From: Lutjanus erythropterus
Taxonomy: Eukaryota; Chordata; Actinopteri; Lutjaniformes; Lutjanidae
Direction of reading: 5' to 3'
NCBI GenBank assembly: GCA_020091685.1
Contig: CM034608.1
Coordinates: 10,602,522 to 10,666,521 of the forward strand
Length of the DNA stretch: 64,000 bases
In this document: positions 11,941-20,442 of the stretch, one piece after another
Numbering within the stretch: the stretch's first letter is position 1
How the letters are laid out: each line of letters opens with the position of its first letter
The notes under the pieces: model-generated
Database searches by the model: none
What the model was told of the DNA's origin: nothing
The model's input: only the letters and a program-made list of their open reading frames with translations
Made by a program: the position numbers and the translations under genes

Positions 11941-12895
11941 CTGCAACAACGCTTCAACATTCCTGCAACAGTACACTGAAAATGTTACATCACAGCAACA
12001 TTACTGCAACATTACACTTAAAATATTATGCTGTAGCATAATATTACTGCTACATTACAATAGAAACACTGTAGTGTACGTTGCAGCAACATTACTGCGA
12101 CATTTGAAACATTACAGTGCATTGATGATACTGCAACATTACGCTTAAAACGCTACATTGCAGCAACGTTACTGTAACATTTGACCTAAAACGTTATGTT
12201 GCAGCAACATTACAGCAGCGTTACATTGAAAATATTACGTTGCAGCGATATTACTGCAACATTACACTTAAAACGTTACGTTGCAGCGACGTTACCACCA
12301 TATTACACTTACAACATTCTGAAACACTTGAAATGTTACATTGCTGCAATGTTACTGCAATATTTCACATGAAATTTCATGTTGCAGGACCGTTACAGCG
12401 ACATTACACTGAAAACAGTATTTTGCAGCGATATTACTGCAACATTACACTTAAAACGTTACGTTACTGCACTGTCACTGCAACATTAGATTTGAAATGT
12501 TACATTACATCTATATTATTGCAACATTACCTTGAAAACATTACCTTACAGTAATGTTATTCAAACATTTCACCACAAAATTTACATTGCTGCGATGTTA
12601 CTACTGCAGTACACTTACAGCGTTCTAAAACACTTAAAATGTTACATCGCTGCAATGTTACTGAAATATTTCACGTGAAATGTTACATTGCAGCAATCTT
12701 ACAGCAACATTACACTGAAAAGTGATATTACTTCAACATCACACTTAAAAAGTTACACTGCAGAGATGTTATATAGATGTTATGCAATATTTCACTTAAA
12801 ATTTTATATTGCAGAAACACTACTGCAACATTACATTTAGGGTAAAATGTTACATGGCAACATTACATTTAAAATGTTACATTGCAGCAACATTC
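11941..12895. repeat. Minisatellite, about 41-bp unit, with higher-order structure
   Basis: The array is built from units of the form TTACRTTGCAGCRAYRTTAC, TGCAACATTACACTTAAAA. Unit boundaries can be read at 12276, 12336, 12378, 12419, 12459, 12500, 12541 and 12582, giving lengths of 60, 42, 41, 40, 41, 41 and 41. The 60-bp unit (12276-12335) and its next two neighbours resemble the three units starting at 12582, a 306-bp offset, so there is a higher-order repeat. The unit is not a multiple of three, so the open frames inside (11894-12148, 12240-12554) are not coding. Confidence 0.85.
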
Positions 12896-12914
12896 CAACA
12901 ACAGGCCAGTCTTA

Positions 12915-13078
12915 GAAGGGATGTCACATGCAACATACCAGCAACATAAAGTGATATTCTCAAAATATCTTCAAAAACTGGTCGAAACATCATACAAGCA
13001 ACGTTAACTTGCTGGCCAATACACTCTGGAATTTCACTTGGTATGTTGCTAAAATGTTACATGTGACATCACGTGTTG
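12915..13078. repeat. Imperfect inverted repeat beside the minisatellite
   Basis: GATGTCACATGCAACATACC near 12919 is matched in reverse by ATGTTACATGTGACATCA near 13051-13070. The words GTATGTTGC and CAACATACC also pair. It may be the edge of a small foldback element next to, or once containing, the minisatellite. Confidence 0.45.
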
Positions 13079-13080
13079 CA

Positions 13081-13572
13081 AAAAATGACATCTAAACTAG
13101 GTTCCTGTAATGACTTCATCAGTAGGGCTGGAACAGAGGAGCATCAGTTCAGAATTATCCAGCCATGCCATTAGTGGCAGGATGTCTCACTGATACAACT
13201 CACTGTGTGAGCTGAAAGAAAAACACTTGTTCCCTTAATGACGTAAATACACCAACTATAGTCCCCAACACTCCAAATTTCTCTTGATATGTCCAACATT
13301 TTTATGACAGTAAAGGGACAAAAGCAGCTTGAATATCGCTGTGAACTCCTGTAGTTTGATAACAACATCCACACCCATGTGCACGATGACCTAAATATTC
13401 ATCTCATCACATACACGCATCTGTAATGAGGTTTCTCAGCTCAACCACCTTTATGCGAGTCCCGTCACAGCCCGCGTTTGCAACATCAACAAAAAAAAAG
13501 AAGCTGAACCTAGACCAGCTTAGGTTGTTATGTAACATTCAGTATAGGAAAGCTGTCTGTATGTGGACTCAC
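13081..13572. other. No exon recognised; intron side of the candidate donor
   Basis: Non-coding. On the minus strand this lies directly downstream of the GTGAGT donor at 13572 and would be the start of intron 1. Confidence 0.4.
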
Positions 13573-14015
13573 CGTAAAGAGTAAAAGGCTGCTGTTGTGA
13601 CTTTGTCCTTTTCCGTCTCAAGCCCGGCCGTCCAGCATGGCAGTAAGACTTTGCTCGAATGAAGTATGTGCGCCTTTACTCGGCGCTCGGCAGCCCCCGC
13701 GGAGAGATGAACGGCACGGCACTTTATTATTCCTTCCTCCTCACAGTCCCACAGAGAAAATTTACAGTCGGAAGCAGCAGCTTCACCCTTGGCAGGAATA
13801 GAGACTTCTTCTTCTTCTTCTCCAAGAGGAGACAGCGGACAGCTCCGGTGCTGAAACCTTTTTTTTCCTTTTTTTTCTCTCTCTCTCTCTCTCCCTCTCT
13901 CCACCCTCCTCCTCCTCTTCCTCCCTGAGCTACTCCCTCAGCATCTGAGGAGACACAGCCTGAGCAGTCTGCTGCTGCTGGCAGTTCAGATGAGGCAGGA
14001 GGTGCAGACTCACAG
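13573..14015 (-). other. Candidate first exon (mostly 5' UTR) of an unidentified gene
   Basis: Read on the minus strand, this block is GC-richer than its surroundings, with CpGs in 13622-13705. It has a purine-rich GAGA tract (complement of the CT run at 13876-13905) and CAG/GAA triplet runs, all common in vertebrate 5' UTRs. It ends in a good splice donor: exon ...TTTACG, intron GTGAGT starting at 13572. A TATAAA lies at 14046-14041 on the same strand, which would put the start of transcription near 14010-14016. A 110-codon frame starting at 13904 stays open to the donor, but its protein is low-complexity (Arg/Glu/Lys-rich start) and unrecognised, so I favour UTR. The gene would run leftward. 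No second exon was found. Confidence 0.5.
13858..13925. repeat. Pyrimidine-rich low-complexity tract (CT)n
   Basis: T-runs followed by a CTCTCTCTCTCTCTC run and CTCCTCCTCCTCTTCC. On the minus strand it is a GAGA tract inside the candidate first exon. GAGA tracts are frequent in 5' UTRs and core promoters but can also be simple slippage products. Confidence 0.8.
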
Positions 14016-14040
14016 ACGGCCACTTAAGTTAAATCACGGA

Positions 14041-14046
14041 TTTATA
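14041..14046 (-). promoter_or_regulatory. Possible TATA box (TATAAA)
   Basis: TTTATA on the plus strand reads TATAAA on the minus strand. It lies about 25-30 bases upstream of the proposed transcription start of the candidate first exon. The distance and orientation fit; a chance match is possible in AT-rich DNA. Confidence 0.4.
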
Positions 14047-14306
14047 ACCATCATATTTGCAGCCCCCCCCCCCTTCCCTTCACCCTCCTCCCCTCTTCCT
14101 CCCGAGATCCCCTGCGAGTTGGTCGTGATCATTTAGGTTAATAACTTGTGGGCTCCCCAGTCAAGAATTGATTGGCCACCAGGACCACCAGGCAGGACCC
14201 TGTAGTTCATAATAATAATCATAATGATGACGTTAGGAAAGATGCTTCCTCAGCAGCCAATTATTTCACACAGGAATTTAAAAACGTTAGGGGGAGCATT
14301 TGGAGA

Positions 14307-14307
<1 letters not shown>

Positions 14308-14361
<54 letters not shown>
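14308..14361. repeat. (TG)27 microsatellite
   Basis: Twenty-seven uninterrupted TG units. Uninterrupted dinucleotide runs of this length are usually polymorphic. The Cys/Val-alternating open frames through it are artefacts. Confidence 0.98.
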
Positions 14362-14364
<3 letters not shown>

Positions 14365-14583
14365 CTTGTCACATTTTTCGGCATAAGAGAGGGATGGTGG
14401 GGGGTATGTTTCACAGTAAGAGGAGCCTGGAGTCAGAATTTAGCATGTGAGTGTGACATGCAGGCATCTTCTGTATGCAGAGCTGCTTCTGCACAGTTCA
14501 GATTAAATATAGTGCTCATCGCAGTCATTCCTTACACTTCATACTGCTCAATAACCTGCATGTTCCTGCACATCAGATTAAAT

Positions 14584-14770
14584 ATATATTTTTTGTTTTA
14601 TTTGTTTTTTGTTTTTATTTGTGTTTTGTTTTGTTTTTGGAGATGTTTTTTTGCTTTTGTTTTGTTTGTTTTTAGTTTTATTTTATTTTGTTTTGTTTTT
14701 TTTGTTTGCTTTTGTTTTGCTTTGTTTTTGTCTGTGTGTGTTTTGGGTTTTTCTTTCCTTTGGTTTGTTT
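14584..14770. repeat. T/G low-complexity tract (TTTTG-like)
   Basis: Long degenerate run of TTTTG, TTTG and TTTTA units. The Phe/Leu-rich and Lys/Thr-rich open frames on either strand result from this composition. Confidence 0.9.
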
Positions 14771-14832
14771 GTCCTCCTGAATACCCCATTCAATTTTGCA
14801 TGAATTGAGTGTATTTGTCTTTCTCTACCACA

Positions 14833-14856
14833 TTTGTTGTTGTTGTTGTTGTTGTC
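14833..14856. repeat. (TTG)n trinucleotide run
   Basis: About seven TTG units. Simple sequence. Confidence 0.9.
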
Positions 14857-14861
14857 CTTGT

Positions 14862-15159
14862 TTTGTAAACTCACTAAGCTACCATTATGACGCACATATT
14901 TGTTTTAACTTCAATACATATATGCAGCTTGGGGACTCCTGATATGTGTGTGGGGAAAAGGGGAGAGGCGACACACCTGTAATAATATCTGGCCATTGTT
15001 TTGCCAATCTCTAATAAAAATAATTGTCAGAAAAAACTTATTGTCACGTTTCAATTGTCAGTTTTTCTTGCACGTGGTTTATTGTTATGCACCAACATCA
15101 GATTCATTGTACGTGAAAACCTGCTTGGCAATAAACCCAGATTCTGATTCTAATGCTAA
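14862..15159. other. No recognised feature
   Basis: AT-rich non-coding spacer. One 73-codon open frame without a domain. Confidence 0.4.
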
Positions 15160-15955
15160 AAAACATTAAAAACTTATGTAAAAATCCAGTAATTTTTCCA
15201 GTTTGGGGAGTGATCCTCCCAGTGATAACCAAACTGTCACATGAATTTTGAAAATAGATTTGTGCTGTTCTCCTTAAACACCAGGAAATATCCAGTATAT
15301 TGAATTCTATCTCCCTCTTACTATTACAGTAATATATTGCCAGTGAAGCTGCTTCTGGCCCAGGCCCTGCAGTTATCTGCAGATGGGGTCCAAGACACCA
15401 TTAAATTAGTGTTTATTTATTATTGATCAACATCTTTATGATTTTATGTTGTTAGCCCATTCAGTCTAATAGACAGTGGCCAAGAAACAAAGCCGAATTT
15501 CTCTTTTAAAATACATCCACAACTCAAGCAATACCTTTATACTGTCTCTTTACACAATTTTCTGGACATTTAGTGACATAGTCACTTGACAATACATGTA
15601 TACTGCAACTAGCTATTATTTTATTATTGATTAACCTGTCGATTATTTTTTGGATTAATCGTATACTCAAAAAAGTCAGAAGGTAATTAAAAAGGCCCAT
15701 CAAAATTCCCCAGCATCCATTATGATGCCTTCAAATCACTTGTTTTGGAGAACCTACTGTTCAAAACCCAAGGACATGTAATTTATATTCATATTAAACA
15801 GCCAATCCTGACATTTGAGAAGCTTTTGGCATTTTTGGTTATTGCTTATTGCTGGTTATTAATATTCTGTCAGTCTACTAAACTATTAATCTTCCAGCAT
15901 CAGTCTTACATAAAATAGTGCAGGTGAAGTATACTGCTGTGATGCTGAGAGGAAA
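15160..15955 (+). repeat. Tandem duplication, copy 1
   Basis: Aligns by eye with 15956-17345. Shared words in the same order: GTGATCCTCCCAGTGAT / CTGATCCTCACAATGAT; TAGCCCATTCAGTCTAATAG / TAGCCCATTCAATCTAATGG; TGCAACTA; AATCCTGACATTTGAGAAG (identical in both); TATTCTGTCAGTCT / TATTCTGTCAATCT. The right half (from about 15605) is a member of a widespread fish repeat (GCAACTA...GATTATTTT) also present at 54605-54695 and 58790-59075. Confidence 0.7.
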
Positions 15956-17345
15956 GCATTAAAAATATGAAAATCTGCTCCTAAAATCTTTTTTTTGTTT
16001 CAATTTTTAGACTGATCCTCACAATGATCACCCAATCATCATATGATTGTTGAAAACAGTTTCTCTTTAATACCAGGAAGTCAAACTCAAAGTCATCATC
16101 ATATCATCAGCAGAAATCCAGTAAACCAATGAATTATTGTTAATTTATTCTTGATCACTACTATTTTAACTTTTGTTCGAATAGCCCATTCAATCTAATG
16201 GACAGTGACCAAAATACAAAACAGAATGTCTCTTTTACAACAGAAATATGTCTCATGACATTTAGCAACATAGTTACATGAAAACAGCATAAATATAAGT
16301 ATCTGTCATACAGCTGCAACTAATGATTGTTAGTTGCTATGAAGGTTATGTCTATAATACATCATAAGCATATTCATAAGACATTGCAATGCATTCATAT
16401 GGCTTGATAAATGTCTATAAATGTTTATAATCATGCACAACAACCTATAATTAGGTTTATAATGTATTATAAATGGTGGACATAATGTATTATAAGTTCA
16501 GCATTCAAAATGCTTTTAATTTAATGATGTTTATAAGTCATAATTTTCAGAAACTTAGAATTTATAACCTGCTATGGCAGGTTAAAGCAGTTCCTTATGC
16601 GTCCTTATAACTGGCTAGTTATGGTAGATTTAATTTGCTGTGTAACTCAGATTCTTCTTTCAAACATTGGTGTCACTTTGGCATGGAGTTATAAAGCATT
16701 ATGAATGCTGAACTTATGGCACATTATGTCAACAACTTATAATATCTTATAAACCTTTTTTTGTCTTTTAATTTTTAATTCTATTGTTAAAAAAAAAAAA
16801 GTCTTGCTTGCTTTAAAAACAGAACAAAACAACAACAATAAAAAAAAACAGACATATAATTTACATTGATACTGAACAGAAAATCCTGACATTTGAGAAG
16901 ATAGAACCAATAAATATTTGGCATTTATGCTTATTGCTTGTTGTGGGTTATTAGTATTCTGTCAATCTGCTCCACGATTAAACTATTTATTTCACTGCTG
17001 TGTCTCAAATACTGCAGAAATGTCCACAACTGTGCTTCTCAGTGAAAATATCCCACCCAAATGATGTATTATCTCCTTTCTATTAACATACAAGGGGATT
17101 CATTTGGCCTGAAATATTATTTTTCGGCTCAAAATGTTCTGTGATCAGAAATCTTTGTTCTTTAATTAACAGAAAACTGACAGAATAGCTGGAACACAGA
17201 TGTATTAGCAGAACAAAGAGTGCAAGCAAATTATCTCAAAGTTGTACTATAATAACCTCTAGTTAGTATGCTTTGCAACACATGTGGCTCCTTCCTGCAT
17301 CAGGTTTACATAAAATTGATTTACATAGTGACATGCAAAAATAAT
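15956..17345 (+). repeat. Tandem duplication, copy 2, interrupted
   Basis: Second copy of 15160-15955. It follows copy 1 from 15956 to about 16335, is then interrupted by about 515 bp of a foldback-like insert, and resumes at about 16852 with AATCCTGACATTTGAGAAG. A further gap follows before the last shared word (GCATCAGGTTTACATAAAAT near 17297, against GCATCAGTCTTACATAAAAT in copy 1). Neither copy has coding potential. Confidence 0.65.
16335..16850. mobile_element. Foldback-like insert within duplication copy 2
   Basis: Absent from copy 1 at the equivalent point. It contains a clear inverted repeat: 16481-16515 (CATAATGTATTATAAGTTCA...) against 16690-16728 (...GAACTTATGGCACATTATG). Other TATAA/TTATA-rich pairs are also present. 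It ends in T- and A-runs. It looks like a non-autonomous element; no transposase, edges approximate. Confidence 0.55.
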
Positions 17346-17838
17346 AAATCCTGCACAAGGAGAATCGTAAACCCTGAAATCCATCTATATGTCAGCATTT
17401 CTTGATGTAATCATGCCTAAAACATCCACACATAAAAGCTGCGTCAGTATCATTACAGGCGTTTGAAAACCAGTTTCTCCAGTGCCTGTCCACAGCAGAG
17501 TGTATGGTTAATGTATGAATGGCTGTATGCACCATGTCCAACTGTGTTGTTCCACAGCCTGCTGGTTCAAATGGAGGGCTGTTCATTATTAATGAGGACG
17601 TAAGTGCACACTGACCCATTGGTCTTGAGGTGCTTGGCCTCTTTTCTCAGCAGGGGTGGAGGAGGAGGAGGAAGAAACGGTCAGCTATGGTAATGTCACA
17701 GGGGGAACCTGATCTCTCACCTACCAGCCTGTGGCACTTGTTCCCTGTAGTCACCTCTGTGCTTTACGACACAAATAGGATATGGATTTTTTTCTGTGCG
17801 CTGGTTAGATTGTGTTAGGCTACTACAGAGTTCTTACA
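17346..17838. other. No recognised feature
   Basis: Non-coding. The open frames at 17392-17619 and 17630-17818 have no domain. Confidence 0.4.
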
Positions 17839-18516
17839 CTTGGAACCCTTCCAAACAGTTGTAGCAACATAAAGGGTTATGGCTAGAACCATCTGTGAAA
17901 GGTTCCACCCAGAATTTTGAGAAGGTCTACAGAGAACCCATCTATGATGAAATGGTTCCCTCTCTGGGGGCTCTATTCAGAACCTTTCCACCTTCCCACA
18001 CCAGGATTCCCCTAAGAAGCATTTTATATTCCAAGGGTTTCATCCAAAACCCACTCAGTGTTCTACTGAGAACACTTTTATATTCCATAGGTTTCATCTA
18101 GAACCCACCCCTGGAAACCCTGGAATAAAAAAGTGTTTTCAGAAGAAAACCCTGAATCAAAATAGATGAAACCTTTGGAATATCCAGGGGATTCATGTAG
18201 CACTCACCCTCCTTCAACTCTTCTATGAAGCAGTATAATGTATTCTACAGATGATCTGTGCTACAGTTACCATTGTTTACAATGAGAAACCATCTATTAC
18301 CATACATGCATTCAACAATACTTGAAGAACTTGTTCTTATAAAAAGGGTTCTTTAGATGAAAGGGTTCTTAAAGGAAACCCCTAATCTTACAAAGAACCC
18401 TTGACCAAACCCTATCTTAAAAGAATAGTTCTTCAGGAGCAAATGGCTCTGGGTAGAACCTCTGTCCTTCAGGAAAAACCCCTTTGAAACCATTATTTCT
18501 AAGAGTGCAGGCAGGC
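17839..18516. repeat. GGTTCT/AGAACC-rich repeat element
   Basis: Many spaced copies of AGAACC, GGTTC, AACCC and GGGTTC on both strands, plus inverted words such as TATTCCAAGGGTTTCATC (about 18029) against GATGAAACCTTTGGAATA (about 18166). The right edge reads TTTCTAAGAGTG, like the end of known fish MITEs. The family is uncertain. The open frames inside (17895-18101, 18353-18619) are repeat artefacts. Confidence 0.6.
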
Positions 18517-18849
18517 TTTCTTTGTGTTTGTCTGCAATATTAAAATAAAAAAACAATGGCCACTTTAAGGTGAACACAAATGAGTCTTTAAGAGGAGAAA
18601 AAGAGTCGCTGAAGCTCATGATTTAAACCGATATTTCACTTTTTGTTTTTGTTTTTTTTGTTTTTTTGTATAGAAAGTGCTCTAAATGAAGACAAGTGGT
18701 GGATGCAAAGCCAAGCTTGGAACGCCTTTAAAAGAAGAATTAGGCTGGGAAAGTAAATAGCAGTGGCTTCAGTTCCTCTTTCAGAATAATGGTCTCGGTG
18801 GAGCAGTCTGTCATTATTAACAGTCCATTCACAGTCCAGTTGCATTCTT
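18517..18849. other. No recognised feature; T/G run at 18640-18668
   Basis: Non-coding, with a TTTTTG-type low-complexity stretch. Confidence 0.45.
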
Positions 18850-19060
18850 ACTGTGATAGCATTCCCATGGATCTTGGAGTTGGACTTTGGAGCTGTGCAA
18901 TCACTGCCCTTTCAGCACTGAATTGCTTTCCCTGATTGGGCCGTTCAAGGGAGCAGTAATTGTACCTTTCTCTTCACTTGTTCCTGTGGTGATAGGATGT
19001 CACTGCAGGAGCACCAATTAGAAAAACTGGTCCTTGTTCTGTCATGTTATCAACCTCCCC
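18850..19060. promoter_or_regulatory. Possible conserved non-coding element
   Basis: A repeat-poor block with balanced composition, a reverse CCAAT word (ATTGG, 18935-18939) and GCAGTAATTGTACC. It stands out between repeats. Judged on texture only. Confidence 0.22.
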
Positions 19061-19164
19061 ACAAATCTCCTCTTGGTTCAATATGTGGGAGGCGATTATT
19101 TACAATCTTTTAAGGTGAAGAATTAGTGAGCTTTAGAGGTGCTTAGAGGTTACCTTTGGGCAGG

Positions 19165-19414
19165 CTAGTCCCCCCCCCACCTCTTCTTTGTGCTGAGCTA
19201 AGCTAACCACCTGTAGCTTCATGGCTGTATCTTCATATTTACCACACACATATGAGAGTGGTATCAGTCTTCTCATCTAAATTTCAGCAAGAAAGTGGAT
19301 TATATTGAGGAACCAGGTCATTATTTCTAGGAAACATTGCTTTTGATATTTTGAAATAAAATTAAAACAATCTACGATGGACTGAAATTGGGGTGAATTG
19401 TCCTTTTAACATCA
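19165..19414. repeat. Dispersed fish repeat (AGCTAAGCTAACC ... CCTTTTAAC)
   Basis: Contains GAGCTAAGCTAACC, GAGAGTGGTATCAGTCTTCT, CATCTAAATTTCAGCAAGAAAG and a terminal GGGGTGAATTGTCCTTTTAA, in the order of a very abundant percomorph repeat as remembered. A similar terminus (GGTGAGCTGTCCCTTTAA) occurs at 53261-53279. Confidence 0.55.
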
Positions 19415-19857
19415 TCAAGAGTGCTCATATAGGCCTTGATTTGCACTGAACCAAGTGAAACTACTTGAACAAGCGACATAAGTCACAATGGAGCAAACAA
19501 ATTCAAAATTAATACCACAACGCTCAAAGCAACATTACATATTATTTAATTTCCAGCAACAGTGGACCTTGTGCATGAATACTTTCTCATTTTTCTCCTT
19601 TATTTCTTCCTGCACAAAGCAATAAGAGGGAAGTAAGAAAATCCTATGTGGATGAAACACTGAAAGCCAAGTCTGTTCTTTCCCACCTGCGTATGTTGAT
19701 TAATTCCATTTGATTTCACCATGAAGGAAATTTGCAATTAGCACATGGAAACGCCTCAGTAAACCCATATAAGGGTAACAGACTTAAGTGGTGTGTTCAA
19801 ACCACAAGCCAATAAACCAATGACTTTTGACAGGTAACATTTAAAAAAGCCCCTTAA

Positions 19858-20442
19858 GGCTGGCTTTACACAATGAAACTTTCACGCGGCTAGCTGCTGC
19901 TTGCAAATTGCATGAGACGGAATTTGTCTTGATTGTAAAATTTCCATCTGCTTTATTGTATTCTCACTAGATTATATCAAGCAGGAAGGGTCATTGTACC
20001 ATTGGATTCTTCCACATTCTTGTACAGCTATATCTAAGCTAATAGTAATGTTAGCCACCTGCTAACAAACTTTGCCTTCGCTCATGTTTGTTTGTTGACA
20101 GCATTGCCAATCTTGCATGAAGTCAGTGAGGATGATTTCCTTCTGAAGTATCCAAAAGACTATCTTCTGTTTTATTATTTTGCTAATTTAGGTGATAAGC
20201 CATTGTCAGTTAAAATCAGCTTGAATGACACCGCATCGTAGTTTGATGTCATCACCTGACATGTTATCAGCCTTTTTATCGGCTTTTGCGTGAAACTAGT
20301 TTTAAGCTGAGAGTTTTGCAACTGTTGTGTCTGAGTTTCAGAGACGTCGAGGGTTTACACCGTGCAACTCAAGTGCTACTTAGCTTCACCTAGGTTTCAG
20401 CCAGCTAAACTTGCATGAAAGTTTCATAGTGTAAATCCAGTC
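19858..20442. mobile_element. MITE-like element with terminal inverted repeats
   Basis: The left end GGCTGGCTTTACACAATGAA is matched by the right end, whose reverse complement reads GACTGGATTTACACTATGAA. Both continue with ACTTTCA and a TAGCTG word. The total is about 585 bp with no transposase. I could not fix a target-site duplication. Confidence 0.7.

Noticed and set aside
12240-12554. 104-codon open frame with a repeated YYCNITLKTLRC-like peptide
   Set aside because: It lies in the minisatellite of about 41 bp. The unit is not divisible by three and the array merely lacks stops, so the repeat in the peptide is an artefact.
14224-14808. 194-codon frame with Cys/Val and Phe/Leu runs
   Set aside because: Composed of the (TG)27 and T/G low-complexity tracts; not a protein.
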